In this document: positions 53,663-64,000 of the stretch, in pieces
Layout: each line of letters opens with the position of its first letter
Position numbering within the stretch: the stretch's first letter is position 1
From: Prorocentrum cordatum
Taxonomy: Eukaryota > Sar > Dinophyceae > Prorocentrales > Prorocentraceae
Length of the DNA: 64,000 nt
Direction: 5' to 3'
NCBI GenBank assembly: GCA_963575745.1
Contig: CAUYUJ010022053.1
Coordinates: 5,001-69,000, forward strand
Translations under genes and position numbers: made by a program
The notes under the pieces: model-generated
The model's database searches: none
The model's input: the letters and a program-made list of their open reading frames with translations, nothing else
What the model was told of the DNA's origin: nothing

Positions 53663-54734
53663 GCTTCCTGCTGATTTTTGGTGTTCCATCCTCCATACTT
53701 CCCCCTGTCGCTTTTCAATGGTCTTCCCTTTTCAGTTCTATGGGGTGCGCTGAATACGCGTGGCAGGCAGGAAAATAGACCCCAAAGCGATGCACGATGA
53801 AGACGAAAAAGTTGGGCATCGAATCTTCACGGTAGACATGTTGAGTGAAGCGCGAGCAGATACGAACGAACACTACTAAACTGATTTTTGTCGTTGTCGC
53901 CGGCTCCCTCACCACGAATCAAACACCGACGCACGGCTGGCCCCAACACGTGAGACCCAAGACCGCCGGGTAAACAAGGAACATCAGACGAGCCGCCGCA
54001 AGAGCGCAAACGCCACTGGGAGAAGGAAAGACAGCGGGGATGACAGCGCGCACAATTCGCCTGACAGGTTCGCAGCAGCTTCAAGACACGAAAGCGTCCC
54101 ATCTTCAACATGAAATTATCGCTTCAGCGCTGTGCGCATGTGTCCCAAACGCTTGCAACAATTGCAGGAATTGTGGGCGGTTCCTTTTTCAACATGTTGT
54201 TACCGCGCTAGCGCCACGAACATTCGTCACACCATTTTGCAACCGCTTCAAGGGTTCGTTTCGTTGAAACCCTAGGAATGAAATTGTGGAGCAATTCACT
54301 GTTGTCAGGACGCATCAGCCACCTTGATTCGCAAGGTCGAACCTCCAGGAACGGCGTCCTCGCACGATTTATTTGTTGTCAGGACGCAACAATCACATTG
54401 ATCCTCGGCGTTGGCGTACTAGACATGGTGTCTCGGCACGGGTGAAACTTCCCCCGCGGTTGTACTTTCAAGGGCCACTTCCTGCAGCTCGTAGCGTCGT
54501 GCAGCATGACCCCTATGGGTAAAGGAGGAACAAACAAAGAGAGATAGAGAGATCCTAGTGCAACTCAACATGGTGCCCCTGCTCCTCCCCCCTTTTTCTT
54601 GCGCAGGCTGCGGGGGCGCCACACTGGCGCCCGAAGCGTCGGGCCCCCGCCGGGCCCTCGCGTGAAGGCAAGGAGAGCGCAATGCAGCACGACGGCGGCC
54701 GAGAGGCAGAGGAAGCACGAGGGGACATGCCATG

Positions 54735-54870
54735 ACAGTTCCTCCCCCTCCTCCTCCCTCCCCCTCCTCCTCCTCCTGCTCCTCCTCCTTTTCCTCCTCC
54801 TCCTCCCCCTCCTCCTCCTGCTCCTCCTCATCCTCCTCCTCCTTCTCCTCCTCCTCCTGCTGCACCCCAT
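54735..54870. repeat. CTC tract
   Basis: CTC with CTGCTCC and CTTTTCC interruptions. Confidence 0.95.
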
Positions 54871-55011
54871 CCCATCCTCCCCGCGGCAGCCCCGCGCTCC
54901 TGCCCGCGCCCTCCGCCGCGGCGCACGGCAGCGCGGCGTACACCTCGTCCGCGCGGGCCAGCAGCGACTGCGGCGCGGGGGGGGGTGGCGCGACGCCTCG
55001 ACCGTGCTTTG

Positions 55012-55208
55012 GATGGTGGGCTTGTCTTCCACCGTCACCACCATAAGTAGGGGGAGGGAATCCTCCTCCACCTCCTCCCCCTCCTCCTCCCCCCCTCCTC
55101 CTCCTCCTCCTCCTCCTCCTCCTCCTCCTCCTCGTCCTCCTCCTCCTCCTCATCCTCCACCTCCTTCCCCCCTCCAACTTATGGTGGTGGCGGTGGGAAA
55201 CAGGCCCA
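55012..55208 (+). mobile_element. Family P TIR element with internal CTC tract
   Basis: GGTGGGCTTGTCTTCCACCG to GGTGGCGGTGGGAAACAGGC, enclosing a longer CTC tract (55058-55170). Outside the tract it aligns with 44260-44405. Confidence 0.75.
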
Positions 55209-55300
55209 TCGTCGGATGCGTTGGACTGCGGCGCTGCTCGAGCGGAGAGCCCGTCAACACGAGGCTGACACGCCACGCGCAGGACATCCGTGAGACGAAA

Positions 55301-55443
55301 GCCAGGTCGTGCATGTTCCCCGACAGGCGGATTCTGGACGAGTGGGGACAAGTAGTAGAAACATACACCGAAAGGACCAAACATAGTTAAAACAAACGCC
55401 CATGTTTGAATCTTCCTCCTGTGGAGGACATGCCCGACTTAAG
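55301..55443 (+). mobile_element. Family A TIR element
   Basis: CCAGGTCGTGCATGTTCCCC at the left and TGTGGAGGACATGCCCGACT then TAAG at the right. The interior is shorter than in other copies. Confidence 0.8.
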
Positions 55444-55694
55444 ACTAGAAGCTCTGCTGGGGCGCCCAGGCAGACAGCCCGGGGGAGCCTCAACGGCGAA
55501 GCCGACGGGGCGCGTCGCCCCGAAACGCCCAGAATCAGGTCGAGGATGCGGGTCGGCGATCGAGGTGGTGCGGAGCGGCGGAGATCGACGGCCAAATCGA
55601 CAGGCCAGCAGGGCCTCCCTTGAGGGCAGGAAGAACATAATCCGAGGTCGAACTGGATCGGAATGGAGACCGATCGAAATCGGATCTCGTCGTC

Positions 55695-55960
55695 GTCGTC
55701 GCGGCGGAGATTATTATCCCTCTATTGTTGGGCGGGCTGGATAATGTTTGGCGCTTCTTTCTCCAAGGGAATCATCAATCCATTGTGGTATTCCCTGCGC
55801 GAGGCAGGATTGGTGAGCATGCTCATATGAGGATTGCAATCGCAATCAATGGTTGTGGTTGTAGTGTCGTGATTGTAGTCTCCATTGTAATCGCCGTTGC
55901 CGTCGCGGCGGAGATCAGTTTCCCTCTATCGTTGGGCGGGCTAGATAATGTTGAGGTTTC
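55695..55960 (+). repeat. ~205-bp tandem pair
   Basis: GCGGCGGAGAT(T/C) followed by CCCTCTAT(T/C)GTTGGGCGGGCT and GATAATGTT occurs at about 55700 and 55905. Confidence 0.85.
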
Positions 55961-56244
55961 TTGCTCCCAGGAAATAGTGCTCCCTGGGCTACCACCCTGC
56001 AGGACAAAGGAATTTGATGTCGTCTGTAAGAAGGTTGCAATACACATCGACACAGTCTTCGCCAAAGGCATTGCTCGCAATCTCCTCCTTCATCTCGTCG
56101 TCGTCGTTGTGGTGCGGCGGGTGCCGTGGGGAAGTACTCATGTTCCACTATCTGCGGGGTCCCATTCCGTTAACAAGGGCGTCGATGAGATAATTAGTTA
56201 CCACTTTTGGAGGGGCTAAGGACATTTAAACAAGTTAACGCCTC

Positions 56245-56525
56245 CCTGTCGCACCCCAGGGCCGGTCGAAAGGATGGGCCAGGCGTTTCGCCTGAGACTT
56301 CCTCACAACTGATGGCCCTGAAGCTTACACATAGGCAGGCTTCACATATGGAGGGTGGGCGTTTTCAAAGTGTGGCTGGCACGCTTCAGGGTCTTCAAAC
56401 GGTTGTCTCCCAACGAGGCAGCTCCCTCAGTGGAAATGTACATTGTAGGGGCCTGTGTAGTGGGAGCTTGGACAGAAGGCAAAGTCCAACATCGTTGATG
56501 AGTCTTGGGTTTCCACTAGTCCTCC
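56245..56525 (+). repeat. Segmental duplication partner of 35815-36555
   Basis: Same landmarks as the 36-kb copy, but GTGTGGCT joins directly to GGCACGCTTCAGGGTCTTC. Both copies end at a CTC tract. Confidence 0.85.
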
Positions 56526-56660
56526 TCCTCCTCCACCTCCTCTTCCTCCTCTTCATCCCCTCCTTCCCTTCCACCTCTTCCTCGTTCGCTCCGTCCTCTC
56601 CTCCCCCTCCTCGACGCTCTCGTGCTCCTCCTCCTCCTCCTCCTCCTCGTCCTCCTGGCC
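56519..56660. repeat. CTC tract
   Basis: CTC with CTTCCTCC and CGTCCTCC variants, ending the segmental duplication. Confidence 0.9.
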
Positions 56661-57037
56661 TCCTAGCAACAATCCAAGAAACCCGCACGGACCTCAACAA
56701 GCTTGTGTGCCAATTCGTTCGCCGACTATAGTGTAGTTACTACCACAAGGAAATCAAGACACAATAAAGAACGCGCCCCCGTTTGGCACCAGCAGCGCCT
56801 GGGGGTGCACGAGGAGCGCTGGAAGAACAACCATGAAAGAACCCGAAGAACGGCGAATACCTTCCGGATCCAAACTGCCCCTGCTGCCCCGATACGCAAA
56901 ACGCGGCCCGCACCATGCCGACACGGAACCGAATCCGTGTATTTGACAGGCGTAGGCCTGGCGCGAGACGTTCGCCAAACACGTGGGTCAACACGGACCG
57001 ATCCAACACGCAGCGTCTGCAACACGGACAAACACGG

Positions 57038-57210
57038 TACGGTGGAGGCATTGGATAAGAAATCCTTAGATAAGGAACCTAGGATCTGGAGGCCGGTGGG
57101 AAGCCAATCCAGGCTTGGCCATGGATATCACCGCGGCCCTCATTAGATAAGGAATCCTCCAGGCTCTGGGGCCTCCAGCGCGCATTCCTTGAACCAACGC
57201 CCTCACCGTA
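57038..57210 (+). mobile_element. Family F TIR element, TA-flanked
   Basis: TACGGTGGAGGCATTGGATA to CCAACGCCCTCACCGTA, with the shared GGCTTGGCCATGGATATCACC interior. Confidence 0.87.
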
Positions 57211-57339
57211 TGGCACTGCCAGGGAAGCGCCAAAACCAAGGAACACCGGAGCTCCCCTGGCACGGCGGGGGCTTTTCGTCCACGAGCGGGCTCCCCGACC
57301 TGGACCTCGGGAGCGGCCCGAAAACCCGAACCCCTCCTG

Positions 57340-57470
57340 GGCCGGGAGGAGGAGGAGGAGTAGGAGAAGCAAGAGGAGGAGTAGGAGTGAGGGGAAGGAG
57401 GAGATGGAGGAGGAGGAGGAGGAGGTGGAGGAGGAGGAGGTGGAGGGGGAGGAGTAGTAGGAGGAGGAAG
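57340..57470. repeat. GAG/GTAGGA tract
   Basis: GGAGGAGGAGTAGGAG and GAGGAGGTGGAGG units. Confidence 0.93.
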
Positions 57471-57805
57471 AACAGGACGGGTCGCCTAAGCCTTTCGGAG
57501 AAACCCTCCAGCCGAAAGCGGTCCTTACGCAATCGCGTCGACTGCACGCGTTGCGTTTTGAAACGCGGGCGCATCATAGCAGCATCGGGGGGAAAACAGA
57601 ACACGTAGTTCCGACACCGCTGCTCCCCGGGCCTCTCCTGGTGCGCCTTCCGATGCGAATGTCGAGGCGGATCCAGCGGTAGCGAAAAAGAGAAAGCCTC
57701 CGCGGAGGCCGCGGAGGCCCAACGAGCAGAAACGGAGGGAACTGTAGCGGTATGGGACCCTGTTCCCCCTCGGAGTTCCAGCACGGGCGCCTCATGGCAA
57801 CTAAG

Positions 57806-57845
57806 GTCAGGTCGGGCGTGCCCCCCTACAGGCGGATTTTTTGGA
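57806..57845 (+). mobile_element. Family A left end, solo
   Basis: Only one terminus is present: CAGGTCGGGCGTGCCCCCC then TACAGGCGGATTTTTT. It runs straight into GGAGGAGG and unrelated sequence, so the copy is truncated. Confidence 0.6.
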
Positions 57846-58017
57846 GGAGGCGTCCTTCCCTCCGGCGTCCGGCCCCCGCGCAACCGCGACAAGCGCCTGC
57901 AGCTGGCCCAGGAGCCCGCCGCCCGCCGCGACGTCGCCCGCCCGGGCCCTGCGCAGCGGCCACGGCGCGGCGGCGGCGCCCTCCTCCTGGGGCCACCTTC
58001 CTCCACCTCCTCAATCG

Positions 58018-58220
58018 GGAGCGGCCAAAAGGGGGGTGTGCAAGAGGGGGGGGGGGGGGGGGGGCAAATCATGACCGGCGGCACGTGCGCGGCCCAGCGG
58101 GGGGGCCAGGGACGTAATGAAATAAGAAGAGGCGCCATGAAATCTGCGGAAATACCATGGCCCACGCCATGACATCCCCCCCCCCCCCTAGTCATCACCC
58201 CCCTCTTTTCCGCCCCCGAC
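58018..58220 (+). mobile_element. Family O inverted-repeat element
   Basis: GAGCGGCCAAAAGGGGGGTG to CACCCCCCTCTTTTCCGCCC, the same interior as 8268-8461, including the phrase AATGAAATAAGAAGAGGCGCC. Confidence 0.8.
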
Positions 58221-58383
58221 TCAACTCATTCCAACAAGCCGTACATCCAGCAGGACGCGTTGGCACGACAACCGTTTTCCAGGCCGCCGAAACATGCTCA
58301 CATTGCAACACCGATTCGCGCTGGGAGAACAAGGCGCGGAGGGGAGAAGACAAAGACGAGCAGACTATACAGCAGAGGTGTGC

Positions 58384-61183
58384 TCATATCTGTCGGCACG
58401 GTTCGTACACCTCTGACGTCCATTGCTGTCTGGGCCGGCCGCAGCGCCTGTGTTCAACCCAAGTCTTTGGTGTGCCATCTTGTTGACATACGAATTGGCG
58501 AACGAGCGAACCAGGCCCATTTGCTATTTTGCGGCGCTGCTTCTGGTATCTGCCCAATAATAATTGAGAAAGCGGCTCGGCGCGAGCTCTGACCAGCACG
58601 TCTGAGTTTCTCACTCTTGAAATAAGCGGAGGCTTTACACCCAAAACGCGCCGCAAACACCAGCAATGGAACGCATAGTTTCTGCGTCGGTCAGATTGTA
58701 ATAGCCACAGAGAATCAAGCGAATACAATAGTTTACCCAGGATGCAACTGTCGTAGACTTTGGATGTTCTTGTCCGCCCCACTGCTGTATGTGACCCAAA
58801 TATTGCGAGCTGCTTGACAACGCAATGCGCTTCGCCCAAGCGCCGAAGTGACCTGTGGTGCCGCTTCGCCATCACACGTGAACATTCCACCTATATACAC
58901 TGCGTCCCGGACTGTTTTAGGGCCTCCATCTGGGCGAACTATCGTGCTGCTCGTCGATATATGCATATGTCGCGTTTTGGCCCAGTTCAGCTCAAAATCA
59001 TATGTCTGCCCTTCCGCGACGATAGCGTTCAACATGCGTTGAATATTAGCCGGACTGTGCAAAACGAACAAAGTGTCGTCCGCGTGCAAGATGTCTCGCG
59101 CTACGATGCAAGGAAGCTCAGCCTCAAAACCGAAATATTGAAACGCATCGCGACACATGAACTGCAATTAACAAGTACGGAGAAAAGGAGCACCCTTAAG
59201 CGATACCTTCCATTTGTCGTCGTTCTTGTGACCTCCCAGTGTGGTCTACAATGGTGAAAAGAAAGCTCGGCGTGAATAGCTTTGACCATGCTCACCATAT
59301 CTGAAGTAAGCCCAAATCGTTACACGGCGTCGCAAATGCAGTCTGGTTTGAGCCTGTCGAACACCTTCGCCCAGTCCAGCAGCAACAGGATGAGGCCACC
59401 ATGCTTGGTGTTGTGTGCGGCATCGACCATGCGTCGGGACTGCATAAGTGCGCCCTCCGCCCCACGCCCAGGGCGGAAACCAAACCCAATTGGGATTCTC
59501 GCGCGCGGGTTTCAGCACCGCCGCGAATCAGATGTCGATGTCGCATAGAGGCAAGAATGGCATGCCCAACTTGCAACAGGCATATGGGCATGTAGTTATC
59601 TGGCAGAGCTGCATCTACTCTCTTAAACAACAGAACTACGTGCGCACGACTTTAAGAATCAAAAATATATGTCTGACCCAACATGTCCGACATTAGTGGG
59701 GCACGATGGCACAAGCGCCCCGGTGTGAACCCGAGAACTTCCAAAAGTCTGGAGGAGCGCCGTCCGGCCCAGCAGCTTTCCCAATACGTAGCTGGCGCAG
59801 CGCATCGGTCACCCCCCCCATGGCGAATGCATCCGCGTCGACCGGCAGCGATTGCCCCATGGGCGCACGCGCTTGTGGAGTGAGCTTCGGGAACCAGACT
59901 TGCCACTGCGCGCCTTCGAAATAGTCTGCCAACGCATCTGGCCGTTCAGCTGTTTCTGCGAATGTTCCATCAAACAACTTGACCGCCGCATGCTTTGTGA
60001 TAAGAGGTTTCCTCAGATAGCGAACCGCTTCCGAATCGCCGTTTCCCCATGAGATGTCAAACCGTTGCAAGCGATCTTGCGCTCCACATTCCCAGGTCAA
60101 TGCGTGTAACCGTTTGTCTGCATTATGATCCCCGGATGTACGAGCAACTCTTCTCTGCTCGATCACATCGAGCGTGCGCCTGCTTTTCCACGCCGGCTTG
60201 GGACTCAATTGCCGCGCGGCCAAAGTCTCAGAAGCTTTCTCGAATCCATGTCGAAGTCAATTGTTCAGAACATCAACAGAACCAGTTCCAGCATTCGTTG
60301 AATTGCCAACAGCCTCAACATATGCAAAGATTTCCGAGGCCCCCCTTGTCCACGTGCTGTTTGTCAAGAGTGTCATTGTACTCGGCGGCCCAATTTGAAA
60401 CCACAATGGCGTAGTGATGCGCGTTCAGCGCGCCCCGCCGGCTCGTCCAGATACCACGCAAGGTGCGCAAATCACTGCGATGGCAGAGCACGTGGTCTAT
60501 CTGAGCGAACATGTTCCCAGACACGTCAGTGTCTGAAGGGTCGACGCCGAGATCGTTATAGGAAGATGTCATGCTTTTTGGATGGTCGTGATACGCGTTA
60601 ACCCCGAACAAACCACAATACGTACGCAACTCCACAAAGAGGCCCCCGTTTGAAACTGTATTATGCACCGTGTTGTCCGCGCACCTGGGCACTGAAACGC
60701 GCGAACGCCGATGACATGTGCCTCTCCGGCTCCATCCCGCAAGTGCCTAGCGTTCAAGTTTCCCGCGATGTGCGTCGCGCTGTTCGCCTCGGATGCTCGG
60801 GCATGCGTCTGGAGATCCATGTAGAAGGAGTGCCGCTCCTCGTATGGACGACGGTCGCGCGGAACACATTTGCGAGCAACGTTAGCATGCCACGTCTGAC
60901 TTTGATTCTGAGGCCACACTAGGAATACACGCCTCCAATGCGACGGCGCTGCTCACAAATCTCGGATTTACCATGAATCCCACTCCGCCGCGCGACTGGA
61001 CTTCCGAGTCCAGCTCGCCTGAGAGAAAATATTATAGCCGTGTCACGCAAATAAATCTGCCCCATGTAGGTGCGCCCCTTGAATGCATGAGATATCAATT
61101 TCGCTTGTACGCATGATGGCAATAATTTCGTAGATCTTGATGATGGAGTCGCCACGTTGGCCTTCAATGTTCCGCGCGCCCAT
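58384..61183 (-). pseudogene. LINE ORF2 pseudogene: endonuclease plus reverse transcriptase
   Basis: Endonuclease start near 61183: RNIEGQRGDS then EIDISCIQGAH, where the catalytic Glu of the usual QET is replaced (QGA). AGNLNAR (about 60770) stands where GDFN is expected, so Asp has become Asn. IDHVLCHRS follows at about 60500. RT: KAAGPDGAPPDFWK (about 59750) is the segment before the fingers. DWAKVFD (about 59360) is motif A. HADDT (about 59080) is the catalytic motif C, with both Asp residues kept. The C-terminal part RRVLGVKPPLISRVRNSDVL is typical of dinoflagellate-type LINE RTs. Several frame changes separate these blocks (59246-59630, 59693-60223, 60315-60692, 60569-60919, 60919-61183), and two endonuclease residues are lost. 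Confidence 0.85.
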
Positions 61184-61329
61184 GCGGCCGAGGCAGCAAG
61201 GCCTGCAGGCGGACCGGGGTGTACCCCAAGAGAGGCTCGACGAATAATATGATGGAACAGATAAGCCCTCTGCTACGTGGTCCATGGGGATGGTCGGGTA
61301 GAGGATGTAAGAATACAGGGTGTGGCGCA

Positions 61330-62557
61330 GCAGGATGTTGCATGGAAGGTGAAACAACCGCGGGTCGCTGTACGTCGGTAGCTTTGCCCAAATTCGTAGC
61401 GACATTAGTGATATCTTTGCCCACGGTAGTGGTAGAGAAATATACAAACGGATCATCATGGCCAGGGTCCGGCCGCGTTTCCTACCTGCCTTTTTCTTTT
61501 CCTTTGGCGAGCCCTTCATGCCCTCGGCAGTTCGCTGCAGGAGCAATTTATTTTGGCTGATAAGCTTGATTCGCTTGGGATGTGTCCGAAGTTCTTCACA
61601 GGTTTCCCATTCAGAGCCCCATTCCGCTGCAAGTTTGGCCCTATGGACAGACGCGGAAACTGCAATATCGCCTCCCACAGTTTCTTGCAAAGGACGTTCT
61701 TCAGCGGTGACTTTGAAATTGTCGGTGTGTTATTCACATCGTAATTGAGGATGTGTTTCAAGCCAAGGCATACGTTCCGAGCAGCCCGGTGGGCGAGGGG
61801 CCGATCAGGCGCAACCCAAATTAATGAACCTCCATGGTCGGGTGCAGCACTCCGTGAAATACCGACTGCGAGATCACGATCGGCCCGGGTAGCGAAGACC
61901 GCGAAGAGGATGCCCCGGAACTCTCATTTTGCAGTAAATGCCCAAAGAACTGTGCGCAGAAAGCAAAGATAAGGTACCTTTCGCCCACGATGTGGCAGAG
62001 GCCATACAATCAAAACCAAACAATTTACCAATAACTGCAGTAAACTTCTGTTTGTTTCTACCAGTAGCACACGTATGTTTACCAACTTGCTTCATCTCTT
62101 GAATTTGCACTTCCAATTCATACAATTTGTTCTGCATGAGCTTGTCTGTTGGTGCCTCGGAACCAATCCTCGCAGAAGTGGGTCGGGAAGCGCCTGTTTC
62201 CAAGAGCAGCAGCAAGTCAAATAATATATAGACTTGCGTGTTGAAGAGGCGTGGCTGCGTCTTTCAACGCTTGATTCGATACACTGTGTTTTTTGATGGC
62301 CTCGATGTCGTCCTTGAGAGGCTTGAGCCGCTCTTGAAACATCTCCCGCATGCCCTCCAGGGCGATCGCAGTCCCAGCTCCTCCTTTTCTCCACCCTTAC
62401 CGAGATCAACTGGCAAAGGAGGAGGGCGTTGGAATGAACTTTGATTGTTCTGGCTGTCATCGCCGTCCATCTCGTGAAGTGGGCTGTGGATCCTGTGCAC
62501 CTTGAGCGCTTGCTTGACCAGGGTGCCTGGCATGCGAGAGTTATCCGAAGAAGACAT
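61330..62557 (-). pseudogene. LINE ORF1-like pseudogene
   Basis: The ATG at 62557 begins MSSSDNSRMPGTLVKQALKV. A second frame (about 62400-62230) continues as MREMFQERLKPLKDDIEAIKK, an amphipathic, probably coiled-coil stretch, then hits a stop. Other frames carry YELEVQIQEMKQVGK (about 62120), GLKHILNYDVNNT (about 61750), SASVHRAKLAAEWGSEWETCEELR (about 61640) and a basic KGSPKEKKKAGRKRGR tail. This order (coiled coil, nucleic-acid binding middle, basic tail) directly before an endonuclease-RT ORF fits a LINE ORF1 RNA-binding protein. At least four frame breaks are present. I know no closer family. Confidence 0.6.
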
Positions 62558-62694
62558 CACTGAAAATATCAAATGTAGGGATGGTGCGGGGATGAAAGTG
62601 AGGATTCGGTAGCCTGATGTAAGACATTGGGCGCGCAAAAGAATTCTGTTTAGAATCGTGGCGCACCCTTGGGAAAACGCGAACCCCGAGGCTC

Positions 62695-62828
62695 CTCCTC
62701 CTCCTCCTCCTGGGACCATCTCCTGAGACCACCTCCTCCTGGGACCACCTCCTCCTCCTCCTCCTGGGACCTCCTCCTCCTCCTGGGGTCTCCTCCTCCT
62801 CCTCCTCCTCCTCCTCCTCCTCCTCCTG
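62695..62828. repeat. CTC tract with TGGGACCA interruptions, just 5' of the LINE
   Basis: CTCCTCCTGGGACCACCTCC units, then pure CTC. It lies about 140 bp beyond the LINE ORF1 start. Confidence 0.93.
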
Positions 62829-63383
62829 CGCAGTCAGAACTGATAGGTCTCCGCGCCGTCTGTCCTCGACGCACCCACGTGGACGATGCCCACCCTACGG
62901 CAAACCCACGGCAAACGTCCCGCGGCCCAGGCAGACGGAGCCGGCACCAAGGAAAACCAACGGCAAACCATTCGTCGGAGGCAGAGTCTGCCCTTGTGGC
63001 CGAGGCGCCCTCTCAAAAACGTAAGGCCGCACGTCGGAACAAACGGCGCGGCGACATAGGACGGATGCGCAATAAGAATGCAAGCCCCTTGGACGCCCAT
63101 GTCGAGGCGCTTCGAGCGGACTTGGCCATCGAGAGTGGTCAAGGACGGACCGAGGAGACGAGGATGTAAGGGTGCCCTTAGGAAGGTCAACCATCTTTAA
63201 CATCGCCTGTCGACTGTAATGCGAAACAAAAACGAAGATAAAACTGGGCGAGGATCAATCGGGGATCTCTCCAATCCGGCGGCACTGGAAGAAAACTCAG
63301 GCGCCGCGGCCTTCACAGTCCGTTCCGGAACGCTCTGAGAGCGTTCCAGAACGCTCTGGGGCTGACCCATCCGCGTCCTAGCC
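62829..63383. other. No gene recognised
   Basis: Contains GGAACGCTCTGAGAGCGTTCC and AGAACGCTCTGG (63333-63360), a short hairpin, and a diverged family L end near 63216. Confidence 0.45.
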
Positions 63384-63576
63384 TTAAGTCGGGCCTGTCC
63401 CCCTACAGGGGGATTTTCGACGAAAAACAAAAAATACAACAAAAATGACCCAAACATGTTTAAAAAATGATCATAAAATTGTCCCCAGACTATTTTTGGA
63501 TTATTTTTGAACTATTTTGGGATTATTTTTCATTTTTCGTCGAAAACCTCTCTGTAGGGGGACACGCCCGACTTAA
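63384..63576 (+). mobile_element. Family A TIR element, best-preserved copy with ~44-bp TIRs
   Basis: Both ends run TTAAGTCGGGC, then a block of C, CTACAG, and GATTTTCGACGAAAAA (right end inverted, with a few differences). Flanks are TCCTAGCC (63376-63383) and TCCCAGCC (63577-63584), an 8-bp duplication with one mismatch. The interior is AT-rich (ATTATTTTT runs). Confidence 0.92.
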
Positions 63577-63727
63577 TCCCAGCCCCCGTCCGACCCTCCT
63601 CCTCATCGCTTGCCATCGCTCCAGCGTCCATTCCCCGAGCATGTTTCGGTGTCGTGCGTGCGTCTTGGCTCGCCAGATGCTCCAAGAGGCTCCTCGATGG
63701 CCCTCGCCAGTGGAGTGCCAGCCCCTA

Positions 63728-63880
63728 GCGGGCCCCGAAACGGCAGGGTCGTTCTTTCGCAATTTCCGAGAAAGGTCTCTTGAACATGGAGGCAGGCGGT
63801 GAAAGAGCAGCAACCGGAAACGGCCAACAACGGCTCCAGAATTGGAACTGGAACCCAAAACGGCAAACAATTGTGGGGGG
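63728..63880 (-). mobile_element. Family Q element, inverted partial copy
   Basis: It begins CTAGCGGGCCCCGAAACGG and continues through CTTGAACATGG and CGGAAACGGCC, the reverse complement of the right part of the copy at 2111-2362. The other terminus is not recognisable in the window. Confidence 0.65.
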
Positions 63881-64000
63881 GACGATGAATGTGGGGGGAA
63901 GAAAGGTACCCTTCTCGGGCCCTACCCCCTTTGGGGCCCCAAAGGGCCCCTTCAAGGGCCCTAAAGGGCTCCTTTTCTGCAGCCCTCGCTGCCCCCCCAT

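Larger units (their letters stand above)
58384..62557 (-). mobile_element. Degenerate non-LTR retrotransposon (LINE) with ORF1 and endonuclease-RT ORF2
   Basis: On the minus strand, in order: an ORF1-like region (62557 to about 61330), an apurinic-type endonuclease (about 61183-60315) and a reverse transcriptase with its downstream region (about 60223-58384). Every part is broken by stops and frameshifts, so this is a dead copy. The total of about 4.2 kb is near a full-length element of this kind. The 3' end and target-site duplication could not be fixed by eye. LINEs of this architecture are common in dinoflagellate genomes. Confidence 0.85.

Noticed and set aside
1-64000. tRNA, rRNA or other structured RNA genes
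   Set aside because: None was recognised by eye; the strong hairpins present belong to inverted-repeat elements. A covariance-model search would be decisive, and a high-scoring hit would overturn this.

Overview
The window is GC-rich nuclear DNA and almost certainly comes from a dinoflagellate. Three things point that way. First, a near-perfect copy (21 of 22 bases) of the dinoflagellate trans-spliced leader lies at 35722-35743, just upstream of an open reading frame. Second, a conserved housekeeping gene (NOG2/GNL2-type nucleolar GTPase) is broken by long introns, one with a GC-AG boundary. Third, the rest is a dense mosaic of short inverted-repeat elements, (CTC)n/(GAG)n tracts and a decayed non-LTR retrotransposon. 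A high-GC genome such as Prorocentrum or a relative would fit, but the species is a guess.

Layout. 1-15,000: non-coding, with a ~1.9 kb CTC tract (3353-5262), many short TIR elements, a ~160-bp dispersed tandem repeat (9141-9420, 10630-11520) and a TATG-rich low-complexity block (12400-13760). 15,000-22,750: TIR elements, a 264-bp hairpin, ATTTTAGC and CAA minisatellites. 22,902-30,429 (minus): NOG2, three recognised exons, with the N-terminal exon not found; its 5.75-kb second intron is packed with at least eleven elements. 30,430-34,700: GAG tracts and TIR elements. 34,732-35,743 (minus): an unrecognised protein with a PAM2-like motif behind the spliced-leader relict. 35,800-42,500: short tandem repeats, CA/CACG, GAT and CTC tracts. 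42,720-43,936: a 12-copy 101-bp satellite. 44,000-58,200: more CTC/GAG/CAA tracts and TIR elements. 58,384-62,557 (minus): a degenerate LINE (ORF1, endonuclease, reverse transcriptase). 62,600-64,000: further elements.

The two supported cellular genes are not functionally linked in any visible way. NOG2 acts in 60S ribosome maturation in the nucleolus. The PAM2-motif protein could bind poly(A)-binding protein, but that is inference from one motif. The main content is the element landscape: at least fifteen families of 85-330 bp non-autonomous inverted-repeat elements. Several have target-site duplications readable in the sequence (8 bp for families A, Q and S; 5 bp for G; TA for B, F, H, K and L), and many are piled into one NOG2 intron. 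This resembles introner-like DNA elements as described in other algae, but no complete autonomous transposase is visible here. Family letters are labels used only in this annotation.
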